A stretch of 64,000 nt of DNA, taken from contig JAPPIG010000115.1 in NCBI GenBank assembly GCA_028820635.1, forward strand, positions 1 through 64,000, in the 5' to 3' direction. The notes under the pieces are model-generated. The model did not search any database. It saw only the letters and a program-made list of their open reading frames with translations, and was not told the DNA's origin. Each line of letters begins with the position of its first letter. Positions within the stretch are counted from its first letter, which is position 1. Of this stretch, positions 25,537 to 34,620 are shown piece by piece. Source of the stretch: Candidatus Poribacteria bacterium. Lineage in GTDB: Bacteria > Poribacteria > WGA-4E > WGA-3G. A program made the position numbers and the translations under genes.

Positions 25537-26772
25537 CTAACTCGGTTGTGGCTCAGGTTTTCGTGCAAGATTTCTTCCAGCAATCGCATACGCGCTGATT
25601 AAACCAACATAGATAATGGCACAACTGATTCCGATACTCCACACATCATCTTTCTTAAAAATTAGTCCCCATATTCCTGTGCCTAAAATGTTAAAGAAGG
25701 ATATAGGAATAAAATATTTCCAGCACAGATTCATAAGTTGATCAACACGTAACCGTGGTAGCGTCCATCTCAACCACATCATTAGAAAGACGAGACCTAA
25801 TGTTTTGATAACAAAACCAGGAAAACCTCCGAGGAAATCGTAACCCGGCAAAACACCTTCATATCCACCAAGGAAAAGTGTAACGGCAATGGCACTCACC
25901 GCAAACATATTTGCGTATTCTGCAATAAAGAAGAGGGCAAAACGCATCCCACTATATTCGGTATGGAATCCTGCAACGATTTCGGATTCCGCTTCGGGCA
26001 GATCAAAAGGCGTTCGGTTGACTTCGGCAATAGAAGATATAAAGAATATGAAAAAAGCAATGAAGGTAAAAGGTGTCCGAAAAATGAGCCATGTGAAAAT
26101 TCCGCCAGATTGACTGTTCACGATGTCCCGCATGCCTAAACTTTCAACCAACATAACAACAGTTAGAATAGAGAGACCGAGCGGGATTTCATAACTAACA
26201 ATCTGTGCAGCGGAACGTAAAGAACCTAACAGTGACCACTTGCTATTTGAGGACCAGCCTGCCATAATTACGCCCATGACAATCACAGATGAGATCGCCA
26301 TAATATAGAAAATGCCGATATTAAAGTCACTTACCAAGATGTTTTGCCCGAATGGAATGGCGGCGAATACAGCGAAAGAACATGCAAATATGATATAGGG
26401 AGCAAGCAGAAAAAGCAGTTTATCCCCTTGTGGTGGGATATAGTCCTCTTTGAAAATGAGTTTTATGCCATCTGCCAACGTTTGCAAAGTGCCCCAGGGT
26501 CCCACGCGCATGGGACCGGTGCGGTTCTGAAAACGTGCAGCGACTTTCCGCTCAGCAAGCACTAAGACCAATGGAAGTAACGGTACAACAGCAACGAAAA
26601 TCCCCGCACACACTAACATCACCAGAACAGTCCCTAATTCCACGGAGAAGTGTCCAGCGACTGCTTCAGGCAATCGTGGAATGATAACATCTCGCACGAA
26701 ATCTGTTGCCCAATTGGTTTCGTCTTGCAAATTCATATTGGGAAAGAAACCTTCAGAAAAAATTTCTGGCAT
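25537..26772 (-). CDS. nuoH: NADH-quinone oxidoreductase subunit H
   Basis: 411 residues, longer than most NuoH (about 330) through an N-terminal extension of about 50 residues. The family core LVLAERKVAARFQNRTGP, GPWGTLQTLADGIKLIFKED, SIAEVNRTPFDLPEAESEIV and GFHTEYSGMRFALFFIAEY lines the quinone-access tunnel; the acidic loop residues are in place. It lies downstream of a small membrane-protein gene and nuoD. Confidence 0.95.
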   Translation of the reverse strand: MPEIFSEGFFPNMNLQDETNWATDFVRDVIIPRLPEAVAGHFSVELGTVLVMLVCAGIFVAVVPLLPLVLVLAERKVAARFQNRTGPMRVGPWGTLQTLADGIKLIFKEDYIPPQGDKLLFLLAPYIIFACSFAVFAAIPFGQNILVSDFNIGIFYIMAISSVIVMGVIMAGWSSNSKWSLLGSLRSAAQIVSYEIPLGLSILTVVMLVESLGMRDIVNSQSGGIFTWLIFRTPFTFIAFFIFFISSIAEVNRTPFDLPEAESEIVAGFHTEYSGMRFALFFIAEYANMFAVSAIAVTLFLGGYEGVLPGYDFLGGFPGFVIKTLGLVFLMMWLRWTLPRLRVDQLMNLCWKYFIPISFFNILGTGIWGLIFKKDDVWSIGISCAIIYVGLISAYAIAGRNLARKPEPQPS

Positions 26773-26846
26773 CTAATCTCCTAATCGATTCAGAATATCT
26801 ACTGTCTATAAATAAATCTTTACCTTCTTTAGGAATACTACCTATG

Positions 26847-27140
26847 CTATGCGGCAAACACAAATTTCCAAAGTTCTAAAACCGAGTTTATAGTTAGCAG
26901 AATCCCTGACAATGCGAATATCCACAAAAACACCTTGTTCTTAGGCAAGAGACTCGTTTGGTTTGGAAATATTTCACGTCCCGGTTCAGATCGAGCAACC
27001 GCTTCATACAGCAATATTGTACCAATAAGCAAGAGTGCCCCATCAAAATTGGTCAAGAACACTATTAACGCTGCAAAAACGGACATCACTGTGGCAGTCC
27101 AAAAAACTATCTTTGCTTGTGTCATAGTTGTGATTTTCAT
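26847..27140 (-). CDS. Small membrane protein inside the nuo operon
   Basis: 97 residues with two or three hydrophobic helices (about 11-29, 33-46 and 71-88). It is not one of the standard complex I subunits and I recognise no family. It lies 21 bp after nuoD and 74 bp before nuoH on the same strand, so it is co-transcribed. It may be an assembly factor, an accessory subunit, or a replacement for a missing peripheral part. Confidence 0.6.
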   Translation of the reverse strand: MKITTMTQAKIVFWTATVMSVFAALIVFLTNFDGALLLIGTILLYEAVARSEPGREIFPNQTSLLPKNKVFLWIFALSGILLTINSVLELWKFVFAA

Positions 27141-27161
27141 TTGTCTACTCCGTTTGGGTAT

Positions 27162-28367
27162 TTACCGATCAACTTCTCCCATGACAATATCTATGCTACC
27201 AATAATTGCAATAATATCTGCTACCATCAAGCCACGACTCAGTTCTTGTAGCGCACTCAACGCACTGAAACAAGGGGAACGCCCCTTAAGGCGTACTGGC
27301 TTTGGTGTACCGTCACTGACAATGTAAAATCCGAGTTCACCGCGAGGGGCTTCACTACGGAAATAGATTTCTCCTTTTGGTGGACGCACAGCCTTTAAAT
27401 CTGCCATGACAGGACCATCCGGCAGACCTTCCGCTAAAATTTGTCGGACTATTCGCACGGATTCCTTCATTTCATCCATGCGCACTTTATACCGACTCCA
27501 GCAGTCACCGACAACAGCACCCAACTCCGGAATATCCTTAGCCACAGGGACATCAAAATCAAATCGGTCATAAATGGAATACGGTTCATCCCGTCGCAAA
27601 TCCCAATCAACACCTGAACCGCGAAGATTTGGACCAGTAGCACCGTAACTCAGTGCCATCTCTGCCGACATCACTGCGACACTCATAGTCCGCTCAGAGA
27701 AAATACTGTTTGATGTTAAAAGGTCGTTATATTCGTCAATTTTGGGTTCAAAATAGTCAAGAAAGTCTTTAATTTCGTCCAAAAAATTCTGCTCGTCAAC
27801 AGAACCAGGTTCCATCGGGATAATTTCAGACACACCACCGATACGAATATAGTTATAGGTAAGCCGTGCACCGCAGATCTTCTCAAATAGCAAAAGAAGT
27901 CTTTCCCGATCTCGAAACGCATAGAGAAACGGAGTGAACGCCCCGATGTCCATACCATAAGTACCGAAAGAGAGCAGATGACTCGCAATCCGATTTAATT
28001 CACAGATAAGCACACGCAGATATTCAGCCCGTTCCGGCACTGCAAAATCTTTTGTTTCATCTGCTGCCATCAGTTTTTCAACAGCAAGACAAAACCCCCA
28101 ATTCTGGTTCATTGCCGCCACATAATCCATGCGATCAGTGAAAGGTATAATTTGGGGGTAGGAGAGATTTTCTGAGTGTTTCTCAAAACAACGATGCAGA
28201 TAACCGATATGTGGAATCGCTTCCCGCACTACCTCACCATCCAGTCTCAATTCCAGACGTAACACCCCGTGCGTGCTCGGATGTTGAGGTCCCATGTTCA
28301 CTACCATTTCGTCGGTAAAAGGTTTTAACTCAATAATTTTTGATTCTGTTTGTTGTGTAGTTTCCAT
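27162..28367 (-). CDS. nuoD: NADH-quinone oxidoreductase subunit D
   Basis: 401-residue 49-kDa-type subunit that forms the quinone site with NuoB. MVVNMGPQHPSTHGVLRLEL, GYLHRCFEKHSENLSYPQIIP, DRMDYVAAMNQNWGFCLAVE and APRGELGFYIVSDG are characteristic, including the His and Tyr of the quinone head-group site. It is separate from NuoC, not fused. It follows nuoC by about 56 bp. Confidence 0.96.
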   Translation of the reverse strand: METTQQTESKIIELKPFTDEMVVNMGPQHPSTHGVLRLELRLDGEVVREAIPHIGYLHRCFEKHSENLSYPQIIPFTDRMDYVAAMNQNWGFCLAVEKLMAADETKDFAVPERAEYLRVLICELNRIASHLLSFGTYGMDIGAFTPFLYAFRDRERLLLLFEKICGARLTYNYIRIGGVSEIIPMEPGSVDEQNFLDEIKDFLDYFEPKIDEYNDLLTSNSIFSERTMSVAVMSAEMALSYGATGPNLRGSGVDWDLRRDEPYSIYDRFDFDVPVAKDIPELGAVVGDCWSRYKVRMDEMKESVRIVRQILAEGLPDGPVMADLKAVRPPKGEIYFRSEAPRGELGFYIVSDGTPKPVRLKGRSPCFSALSALQELSRGLMVADIIAIIGSIDIVMGEVDR

Positions 28368-28423
28368 TGTACGGATTTAAAAATTAAGCTTATCTATTAT
28401 GTCTATTTATTTTCATTTATTGC

Positions 28424-28909
28424 TTAGTAAGGCACGCGCATGCCACGATAGAAATCAGGTTCTTTATAATCTTTTCGTAGGGGATATCCTTCCCAATCAT
28501 CGGGGAGTAGGATACGGCGGAGGTCAGTATGTCCTTCAAAGAAAAATCCGTAGAGGTCATAAGCTTCGCGCTCATGCCAGTCTGCAGTTTTCCAGATGTG
28601 TGAAACGCTCGGAAGGTGTGCATCAGTTTTCGGCACGGATGCTCTTAAAACCACACTATGCCGATGTTGCATGGAATAGATATGATAGACAATAGAGAGT
28701 TCTTCTTCCTTTGCCCCCAGATCGACACCGCTAAGACACATCAACGAATCAAACGCCAACGTGCCAGTTTCGGCGAGATATTGACACACGTCGGCGATAG
28801 CTGCAGGAGCGATTTGAATGTTTGGGTCACCAGCAAGTTCGGTCTCTAAACCGAGAACAGATTCACCAAACTTGTCAGATAAGATTTTATATATTTCTTC
28901 AGGGTTCAC
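28424..28909 (-). CDS. nuoC: NADH-quinone oxidoreductase subunit C
   Basis: 161-residue 30-kDa-type subunit. The family signature region near residues 118-145 reads WHEREAYDLYGFFFEGHTDLRRILLPDDWEG in short pieces, followed by PLRKDYKEPDFYRGMRVPY. The start is GTG at 28909 with GGAG 11 nt upstream. It lies between nuoB and nuoD. Confidence 0.95.
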   Translation of the reverse strand: MNPEEIYKILSDKFGESVLGLETELAGDPNIQIAPAAIADVCQYLAETGTLAFDSLMCLSGVDLGAKEEELSIVYHIYSMQHRHSVVLRASVPKTDAHLPSVSHIWKTADWHEREAYDLYGFFFEGHTDLRRILLPDDWEGYPLRKDYKEPDFYRGMRVPY

Positions 28910-28941
28910 GTAATATCTACTCCAGATGAGATAGTGTTATT

Positions 28942-29550
28942 TTATTTAGTGGTTTCAGTGCTTTCAGCGCTTTCGTCTTCAGATGTTTCTGCTTCATCCG
29001 CCCCTTCAGTTTTTTCATGTTCGTACCATTCTGTTTTAGTAAATAGCCTTTTCAGGAACGGAACATTAGCACGTTTTGCGACGGTTTGGGTTTTAATTTT
29101 TTCCTGTAGTTTCAACAATCCTTCAATGAGCGCTTCTGGTCGTGGTGGACATCCAGGCACGTAAACGTCAACGGGGATTATCCGGTCAACCCCTTTCAGA
29201 ACGTGGTATCCATGCTGCCAGTAGGGTCCGCCGCTGGTAGCGCAGCTACCCATAGAGATAACGTACTTGGGTTCAGGCATTTGTTCATAAAGGCGTTTGA
29301 TACGCGTCGCCATTTTGAGTGTCACTGTGCCAGAGATCACCATCAAATCGGATTGGCGTGGTGTTGCACGAGGGACACCAGCTCCGAACCTGTCCAAGTC
29401 GTAGTTAGAAGCAGCAGTAGCCATAAATTCTATTGCGCAGCAAGCAAGCCCAAACGTCATCGGCCAGAGTGCGGAGGAACGTGCCCAGTTCGCAACGGCA
29501 TCAACTGAAGTAACAATAACATTTTTGTCCAATTTCTCATCAATTATCAT
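28942..29550 (-). CDS. nuoB: NADH-quinone oxidoreductase subunit B
   Basis: 202 residues; carries the terminal cluster N2. Ligands are visible as the tandem Cys in [12 protein letters not shown], Cys in [11 protein letters not shown] and Cys in [16 protein letters not shown]. The C-terminus has an added acidic, Ser/Thr/Glu-rich tail of about 30 residues. It overlaps the nuoA stop by 11 bp, suggesting coupled translation. Confidence 0.96.
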   Translation of the reverse strand: MIIDEKLDKNVIVTSVDAVANWARSSALWPMTFGLACCAIEFMATAASNYDLDRFGAGVPRATPRQSDLMVISGTVTLKMATRIKRLYEQMPEPKYVISMGSCATSGGPYWQHGYHVLKGVDRIIPVDVYVPGCPPRPEALIEGLLKLQEKIKTQTVAKRANVPFLKRLFTKTEWYEHEKTEGADEAETSEDESAESTETTK

Positions 29551-29950
29551 AACTTTCCTCCCTCTGGAAGGATTGTATCTCTAATTGTGTAGAACGTATC
29601 CATTCAAGATCGCCTTTTGCCCACACATAAGCAAGGCCGACTAATAGGATAGCGATGAAAACGAGCATTTCCAAAAAAGCAAAGAGTCCTAACTCACGGA
29701 AGACAACTGCCCACGGGAGAAGGAAGACGACTTCCACGTCAAAGATTAGAAAAATAAGTGCGATGACATAAAAACGGGTGTTAAATTTAATTCGTGTATC
29801 GCCAATCGGGTCTTCCCCGCATTCGTAAGGAATATATTTTTCGCCTGAAAATAATTTTGTATGTAGGAGACGAGAAACGGTAAGATTTAGGATGACAAAT
29901 AGACAACCGACAATTATGAAAATCAGAACATTTGCAAAATTAAAAAGCAT
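29540..29950 (-). CDS. nuoA: NADH-quinone oxidoreductase subunit A
   Basis: 136 residues, three helices. [20 protein letters not shown] and [22 protein letters not shown] are the family signature, including the Cys of the loop that moves during catalysis and the membrane Asp/Glu. It is the first gene of the operon. AGGAT lies upstream of the ATG, and a promoter candidate is at 30018-30047. Confidence 0.95.
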   Translation of the reverse strand: MLFNFANVLIFIIVGCLFVILNLTVSRLLHTKLFSGEKYIPYECGEDPIGDTRIKFNTRFYVIALIFLIFDVEVVFLLPWAVVFRELGLFAFLEMLVFIAILLVGLAYVWAKGDLEWIRSTQLEIQSFQREESYDN

Positions 29951-30017
29951 CTTTTTATCCTATTTTCGGACCGAAATTTCTATTAGTCTTGCGGTACTGT
30001 GTGCATTTTGTCCATTA

Positions 30018-30047
30018 AGTATATCTTAAATTAGGTGAAATGTGCAA
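30018..30047 (-). promoter_or_regulatory. Candidate promoter of the nuo operon
   Basis: On the minus strand TTGCAC (30042-30047) and TATACT (30018-30023) are separated by 18 bp, about 70 nt upstream of nuoA. It is the best match in the divergent gap between nuoA and the PHP gene. Confidence 0.45.
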
Positions 30048-30206
30048 CAAAAAAATTTGAAACTCACGTGTTTCCGTTATCTTAAATGGCGAGGTGTTCT
30101 TGGAAAATTTATGTTTAGGGTTTATCGCTTCTGTAATTTTTTCTTGCAATACATCTAAAATTTTGTCATAATTCTATAGGAATGATAAAGTTTGAAGGAG
30201 CAGAAG

Positions 30207-30968
30207 ATGTTTAGTTGTGATTACCATATTCATACGCAACTTTCCGGATGTGCGGACAACGAGTTCAGTATAGAGAAAATTATTCAGATTCAGCAGGAAC
30301 GTGGTATTGAAGCAATCGGAATAACCGATCATGATTACAGTTATCAGTCCAAGGTGAAAAGGATTCAAGCAGCGCGAGAAGCAATAAAGGAGGCGGATCC
30401 CTCAATTGAAGTGCATTTTGGTGTGGAGTCACAGATGTTGGAGTATCAGGTTACCTCAATTAATATTCGTTTGGCATCATACTTCGATTATGTCCTGATG
30501 GCTCCGAATCACTATCATTTACGCGGCGTGGCACAGCCTCGGAGTTTCCGTGATCCACGCCGTGTAGCACTGCATGAAATCTATATGTTTGAGGCAGCGA
30601 TTGCTTGTCCCATTACCGATGCAGTTGTTCATCCATTTCTTCTCTCCCCAGATGTTTTTCAGTTTTCCACTGATGAACTCACTGCTTTCGCACAGGAAAT
30701 GATGCGTAATATTGAACAAAAGCGGTTGATTTATCAACTTGATCTTGCCTCCCAACGCGGATTAGGTATAGAGATCAGTCCTAAGATGGCACGTTATAAT
30801 CAACACCATCTCATTGAATTCTATCAACTTTGCTTGGAACGGGATGTAAAACTGCTCATCGGGAGCGACGCGCATAACGCAAAACAGCTGGAAGAACTTT
30901 CACTGCTTACACCAATTTTGGAAGAATTAGGTATTACGGACGAACACCTCTGGCATCCGAGAGCATAG
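30207..30968 (+). CDS. PHP-domain metal-dependent phosphoesterase
   Basis: 253 residues. The PHP motifs are in order: CDYHIHTQLSGC near the N-terminus, GITDHDYSY, VHFGVESQ, the Pro/His MAPNHYH segment, VVHPF, and GSDAHN near residue 227. Such proteins hydrolyse phosphate esters using two or three metals; histidinol phosphatase or a nucleotide phosphatase are possible. The ATG at 30207 has AAGGAG 7 nt upstream; a TTG at 30192 lies before that site. It is divergent from the nuo operon. Confidence 0.87.
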   Translation: MFSCDYHIHTQLSGCADNEFSIEKIIQIQQERGIEAIGITDHDYSYQSKVKRIQAAREAIKEADPSIEVHFGVESQMLEYQVTSINIRLASYFDYVLMAPNHYHLRGVAQPRSFRDPRRVALHEIYMFEAAIACPITDAVVHPFLLSPDVFQFSTDELTAFAQEMMRNIEQKRLIYQLDLASQRGLGIEISPKMARYNQHHLIEFYQLCLERDVKLLIGSDAHNAKQLEELSLLTPILEELGITDEHLWHPRA

Positions 30969-31038
30969 TTTGGTAGTAGAGATTCTGTCGTTCAGTTGTC
31001 GCATGCAGTGAAGGCGGCCTAAGAACTCATCAAACCCT

Positions 31039-31770
31039 TTATTCTATTGTTAGAGAAATACTATTAGATACAAGCGAAGCCTTTCCTCGTAGTGACTTGA
31101 GCGGCAGATAGATGTTTTGCAGCTTATCCTTATGCTTTTCTTTAATAAAATCAATTTGATCTTGCGTGTAACTAATTGCGTCCTTTTTTACCTCTGGGGT
31201 AAACTGTGGGTTTGTGCTATTCTGTATGTTCTGAATTTCACGTTGTAATTCAATCACTTCTGGAATCTGATCTTCCATGGACTCCCGATATACCTCTAAT
31301 TCAATCACAACTTTTACGGTGTAACTACCGGGTTGAAGTTGATAATACGTCTGTAGATTTTCTAAAGAAACTGTCTGTGTCGTACCTGCTTTCATATCAA
31401 AGCCTTGAATACACCTAACAGATTTTCCATCCTTGTAGAGCGTTTTGAGGGTGCTGCCGAGTGGAACCCGTCTTTTCATCTTGATGACCTCACCATTGCT
31501 ATCTATTACCGCAAGTAATTTGAAAGCACTTTGCGTTGACACGCTGGAAATTGGCACAAGCAGATCATACTTTCCATTTTGAATCGCCAGTTCCAACGGA
31601 ATTGTTTCTTGTGCTGAATAAGTTGTTTTTGTCGTTGAAAGTTCAAGCGCCGCGAGAGCAGACTTTTCTGTTTCATCAGATGCAGTTTCCGTCTTAAGTG
31701 TCTGCTGGCTGCCAAGACAACCAATCAAACAGATTATCATAAGTAGATTAAGAAGTGTAAATAGTCTCAT
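31039..31770 (-). CDS. Predicted exported lipoprotein of unknown function
   Basis: 243 residues. A clear signal peptide with lipobox LIGC (Cys about 18) is followed by a Ser/Thr-rich linker and a beta-rich domain (LELSTTKTTYSAQETIPLEL, PISSVSTQSAFKLLAV, YQLQPGSYTVKVVIELEV) of the type seen in bacterial Ig-like or macroglobulin-like surface proteins. A charged C-terminal part follows. I recognise no family. It precedes the enolase-ThuA pair in the other order and ends convergent to the PHP gene. Confidence 0.65.
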   Translation of the reverse strand: MRLFTLLNLLMIICLIGCLGSQQTLKTETASDETEKSALAALELSTTKTTYSAQETIPLELAIQNGKYDLLVPISSVSTQSAFKLLAVIDSNGEVIKMKRRVPLGSTLKTLYKDGKSVRCIQGFDMKAGTTQTVSLENLQTYYQLQPGSYTVKVVIELEVYRESMEDQIPEVIELQREIQNIQNSTNPQFTPEVKKDAISYTQDQIDFIKEKHKDKLQNIYLPLKSLRGKASLVSNSISLTIE

Positions 31771-31794
31771 AAGTTGTATCCTAAAAGATTTTGT

Positions 31795-32883
31795 TTATAA
31801 GGATTTGAGTGATATACCAAGTCCTGATCGTGTTGAAAGTTTAATAAAACCGTCAATAATTTGTTCGGGTGGATCAACAAGTGTACTACGCCAATCTACT
31901 TCACCCCAAGCATATTCAAGGATGCCAAAGTTCGGCACGCTTGCCATGCATTGCACACTTGCAGCTGTGGCGACGGGACCACTTGGATTGTGAGGTGTTA
32001 CTTTGACGTTCGTTGTCTCTGCAAGGATTGCTATCTTTTTTAAACCCAACAATCCACCAACATGTTTCACGTCCGGTAAAATATAGTCAACGCGTCCCCG
32101 TTTTAGCAGTCTATCAAAGTCAGTCAGTGTGCGTAGGCGTTCTCCTGTTGCAATCGGTATAGAGGTAGATTGACTTACATGTGCAACGGCATCCAAGTCA
32201 GTCAAAGGCACCGGATCTTCAATCCAAAAAAGGTTCAAATCATCTAACATTTTAGCTGTCTGAATGATAAGACCCGAATTGAACCGACTGTGACAATCTA
32301 CCATTAAATCAATCTCAGGACCGATAGCAGCACGAATCGCACGGATTCGATCAATACCAAGTTGGATAGCAGATGTAAGCGTGCCTTTTGATACATCCAA
32401 AACCGCTACGCCATCAAAAGGCGCGCATTTTATAGCAGTAAATCCTTCAGCGACTGCTTGTTCAGCGTTACGCGCAAAACCGAGTGGATTACGATCTACC
32501 GTTGCGCGGTTTATATTTGCATACAGACGAATCCGATTGCGACACTTACCTCCCAGCAATTGGTAACTCGGTACTCCTAACGCCTTCCCTGCTAAGTCCC
32601 ACATCGCTTGTTCAATTCCGCTAAACGCAGTGTGATAGGTGTGTCCCTCACTTTCACGGAAGAAACGGCGGCGGAACGCTTCTAATTCAAACACATTCAC
32701 CCCGACAATATCTGGTTTGAGGGCGTCAATTAGGTGTTTGACACGTTCATCGTCTCTGCCGTGAGAAACTTCACCAATACCAGTTGTGCCATCTTTAGCG
32801 TGCAGCTTAACGAAAAGCCAATTGCCGCGATGGTTTACATGAATGATCTCGGTCTCTACAGATTTGATTTTTAGCGTATGCAT
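31795..32883 (-). CDS. Enolase-superfamily enzyme (mandelate racemase/galactonate dehydratase-like)
   Basis: 362 residues. The metal site is complete: Asp in LMVDCHSRF, Glu in FWIEDPVP and Glu in IPIATGERL. A Lys in TAIKCAPFDG and a His in VTPHNPSGP are candidate acid/base residues, the arrangement of the mandelate racemase subgroup that includes galactonate and related sugar-acid dehydratases. The substrate is not determined by sequence. It follows a ThuA-domain gene by 10 bp on the same strand, suggesting sugar metabolism. Confidence 0.88.
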   Translation of the reverse strand: MHTLKIKSVETEIIHVNHRGNWLFVKLHAKDGTTGIGEVSHGRDDERVKHLIDALKPDIVGVNVFELEAFRRRFFRESEGHTYHTAFSGIEQAMWDLAGKALGVPSYQLLGGKCRNRIRLYANINRATVDRNPLGFARNAEQAVAEGFTAIKCAPFDGVAVLDVSKGTLTSAIQLGIDRIRAIRAAIGPEIDLMVDCHSRFNSGLIIQTAKMLDDLNLFWIEDPVPLTDLDAVAHVSQSTSIPIATGERLRTLTDFDRLLKRGRVDYILPDVKHVGGLLGLKKIAILAETTNVKVTPHNPSGPVATAASVQCMASVPNFGILEYAWGEVDWRSTLVDPPEQIIDGFIKLSTRSGLGISLKSL

Positions 32884-32893
32884 TTTGCGGGAT

Positions 32894-33541
32894 TTACGAT
32901 GCGGCAGCCCATTTCACCCCTTGTGTAAGAAATTTCTGCATTCCGACACGTTCAAAGGTGCCTGGACCGTGTCCCAACGTGGTATAAAATACTCTTCCTG
33001 AACCGTAGGGTTTAACCCATGCCATCGGATGTGCCTTGCCGAACCATTCCGCAGTTGCTAATACATGGATGTGCGGATCGTGCGCTGAAATGTATATCTC
33101 ATCTTCAACGTCAAAATCCGAAACGCCTTGTGTCGAGGGGTGTTCAGTATCCTCAATATGCACAGTGAAGGTTGAACCTGGGGGATGCCAGTTTGCGTGC
33201 CCACCGATGAGATCAACGGCGCGCCCACCAATCCACCACGCGGTACCATGAATGCCGACTAATCCTTTGCCACCGTCTACAAACTGAAACAGACCATCTT
33301 CCTGTGCAGCGGTCAAATCTGGAACGCGCTTGGAAGTACCATCTTCCTGACGCTCTGAGCGGGTGAAGCCAGTACCGAAAACACACGCATCATAAGTATT
33401 TAAATCCTTAGACGCTAAAATATCTTTATCATCGGTTAATGTTGCTGAAATCTCTGCATCTGCATCCAGAAAACTGTGAATTACATTTGCACTTGCGTTA
33501 AAACGATGGTTTTCACCAGATAGCACGAGAATTTTTGACAT
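32894..33541 (-). CDS. ThuA-domain protein
   Basis: 215 residues of glutamine-amidotransferase-like fold. VLSGENHRFNASANVI, FVDGGKGLVGIHGTAWW, LIGGHANWHPPGSTFTV, HPSTQGVSDFDVEDEIYIS and VFYTTLGHGPGTFE match the ThuA family, which is linked with trehalose and other sugar oxidation. The usual amidotransferase catalytic Cys is not evident. It lies 10 bp upstream of the enolase-superfamily gene. Confidence 0.87.
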   Translation of the reverse strand: MSKILVLSGENHRFNASANVIHSFLDADAEISATLTDDKDILASKDLNTYDACVFGTGFTRSERQEDGTSKRVPDLTAAQEDGLFQFVDGGKGLVGIHGTAWWIGGRAVDLIGGHANWHPPGSTFTVHIEDTEHPSTQGVSDFDVEDEIYISAHDPHIHVLATAEWFGKAHPMAWVKPYGSGRVFYTTLGHGPGTFERVGMQKFLTQGVKWAAAS

Positions 33542-33667
33542 AATTGCCTCCTTTGGAATAACGTTAAAGTTTTTTCATAAAAATTGAACGCTAAGCCTAT
33601 CCTTCATGTCATAAGTTTAGTTGAAAACTGAAATTATGTCAATAAGACAATTGCATGAGGATACGCT

Positions 33668-34597
33668 TTACGCGATTTCCCACAAGCGCACCGTACCATC
33701 CTCACTGCCACTTGCGAGTTTTGTTCCGTCAGGACTGAACACTACACTCTTGACAGACCCTGTATGTCCTGTGATAGTTTTAAGATGTTCCGCTGTGTTA
33801 ACATCCCATAGGCGGATTGTCTTGTCCGCACTACCACTCGCGAGAGTTTGTCTATCCGGACTAAAAGTAACACTCCAGACAGTGTTCGTATGCCCAGCGA
33901 GTATTTTTAGTTCTTTTTTTGTCACAGTATTCCACAAACGGACGGTTTTGTCCCAACTGCCACTTGCGAGTGTTTCTCCATCTGGACTGAACGCGACACT
34001 AAATACCCAATTTGTGTGTCCTTCAAGTGTCGCGTAGTTTTCACCCGAAGCAATATCCCATAAACGGATAGTGTTGCCAGCATTCCCACTTGCGATTGTT
34101 TTTCCATCTGGACTGAACGCTACGCTAAAGATATTCTCTGCATCTTCAGTTAGCGCTTTGAGTTTTTCACCTGTTGCTACATCCCACAAGTAGAGATTGC
34201 CATCCTCACTACCACTTGCGAGTATCTTACTATCTGCACTAAATGCAACGGTATTGACCCAATGTAATGCTTTACTTCTCCTCTCCCGTAATGTTTTGAT
34301 TTGTTCCTCTGTTTCCATATCCCAAAGGCAAATCGTCTCACTTTCGTTAACTCCACCAGCGATAATTTGCCCATCCGGACTGAATGCGATACTTCTAACA
34401 GTCCTTGTGTGATTCTCTCCGATATCTACCCAAAACATCTTTTTTTCTTGTCCTGTGGCGACATCCCAGAAACGGATAGTGTTATCCTTGTCACCAGCGA
34501 GTGTTTTTCCATCCGGACTGAACGCGACACTATAGACCCCCTGCTTGTGTCCCTTAATTATTAGGTGATGTATATGTTGGTTAGTCGTTATTCTCAT
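33668..34597 (-). CDS. Seven-blade WD40 repeat protein
   Basis: 309 residues consisting almost wholly of seven WD40 repeats, each with a VxSVAFSPDG(K)xLASG strand pair and an IRLWD or equivalent ending. This is enough for one closed beta-propeller. No signal peptide or enzymatic domain is present, so it is a likely cytoplasmic scaffold. Repeats 5-7 are most regular, repeats 1-2 most diverged. It is 24 bp downstream of the AAA ATPase gene on the same strand, which suggests the two products work together. Confidence 0.88.
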   Translation of the reverse strand: MRITTNQHIHHLIIKGHKQGVYSVAFSPDGKTLAGDKDNTIRFWDVATGQEKKMFWVDIGENHTRTVRSIAFSPDGQIIAGGVNESETICLWDMETEEQIKTLRERRSKALHWVNTVAFSADSKILASGSEDGNLYLWDVATGEKLKALTEDAENIFSVAFSPDGKTIASGNAGNTIRLWDIASGENYATLEGHTNWVFSVAFSPDGETLASGSWDKTVRLWNTVTKKELKILAGHTNTVWSVTFSPDRQTLASGSADKTIRLWDVNTAEHLKTITGHTGSVKSVVFSPDGTKLASGSEDGTVRLWEIA

Positions 34598-34620
34598 AAT
34601 GGTATCCCCTTATTTGAAAA

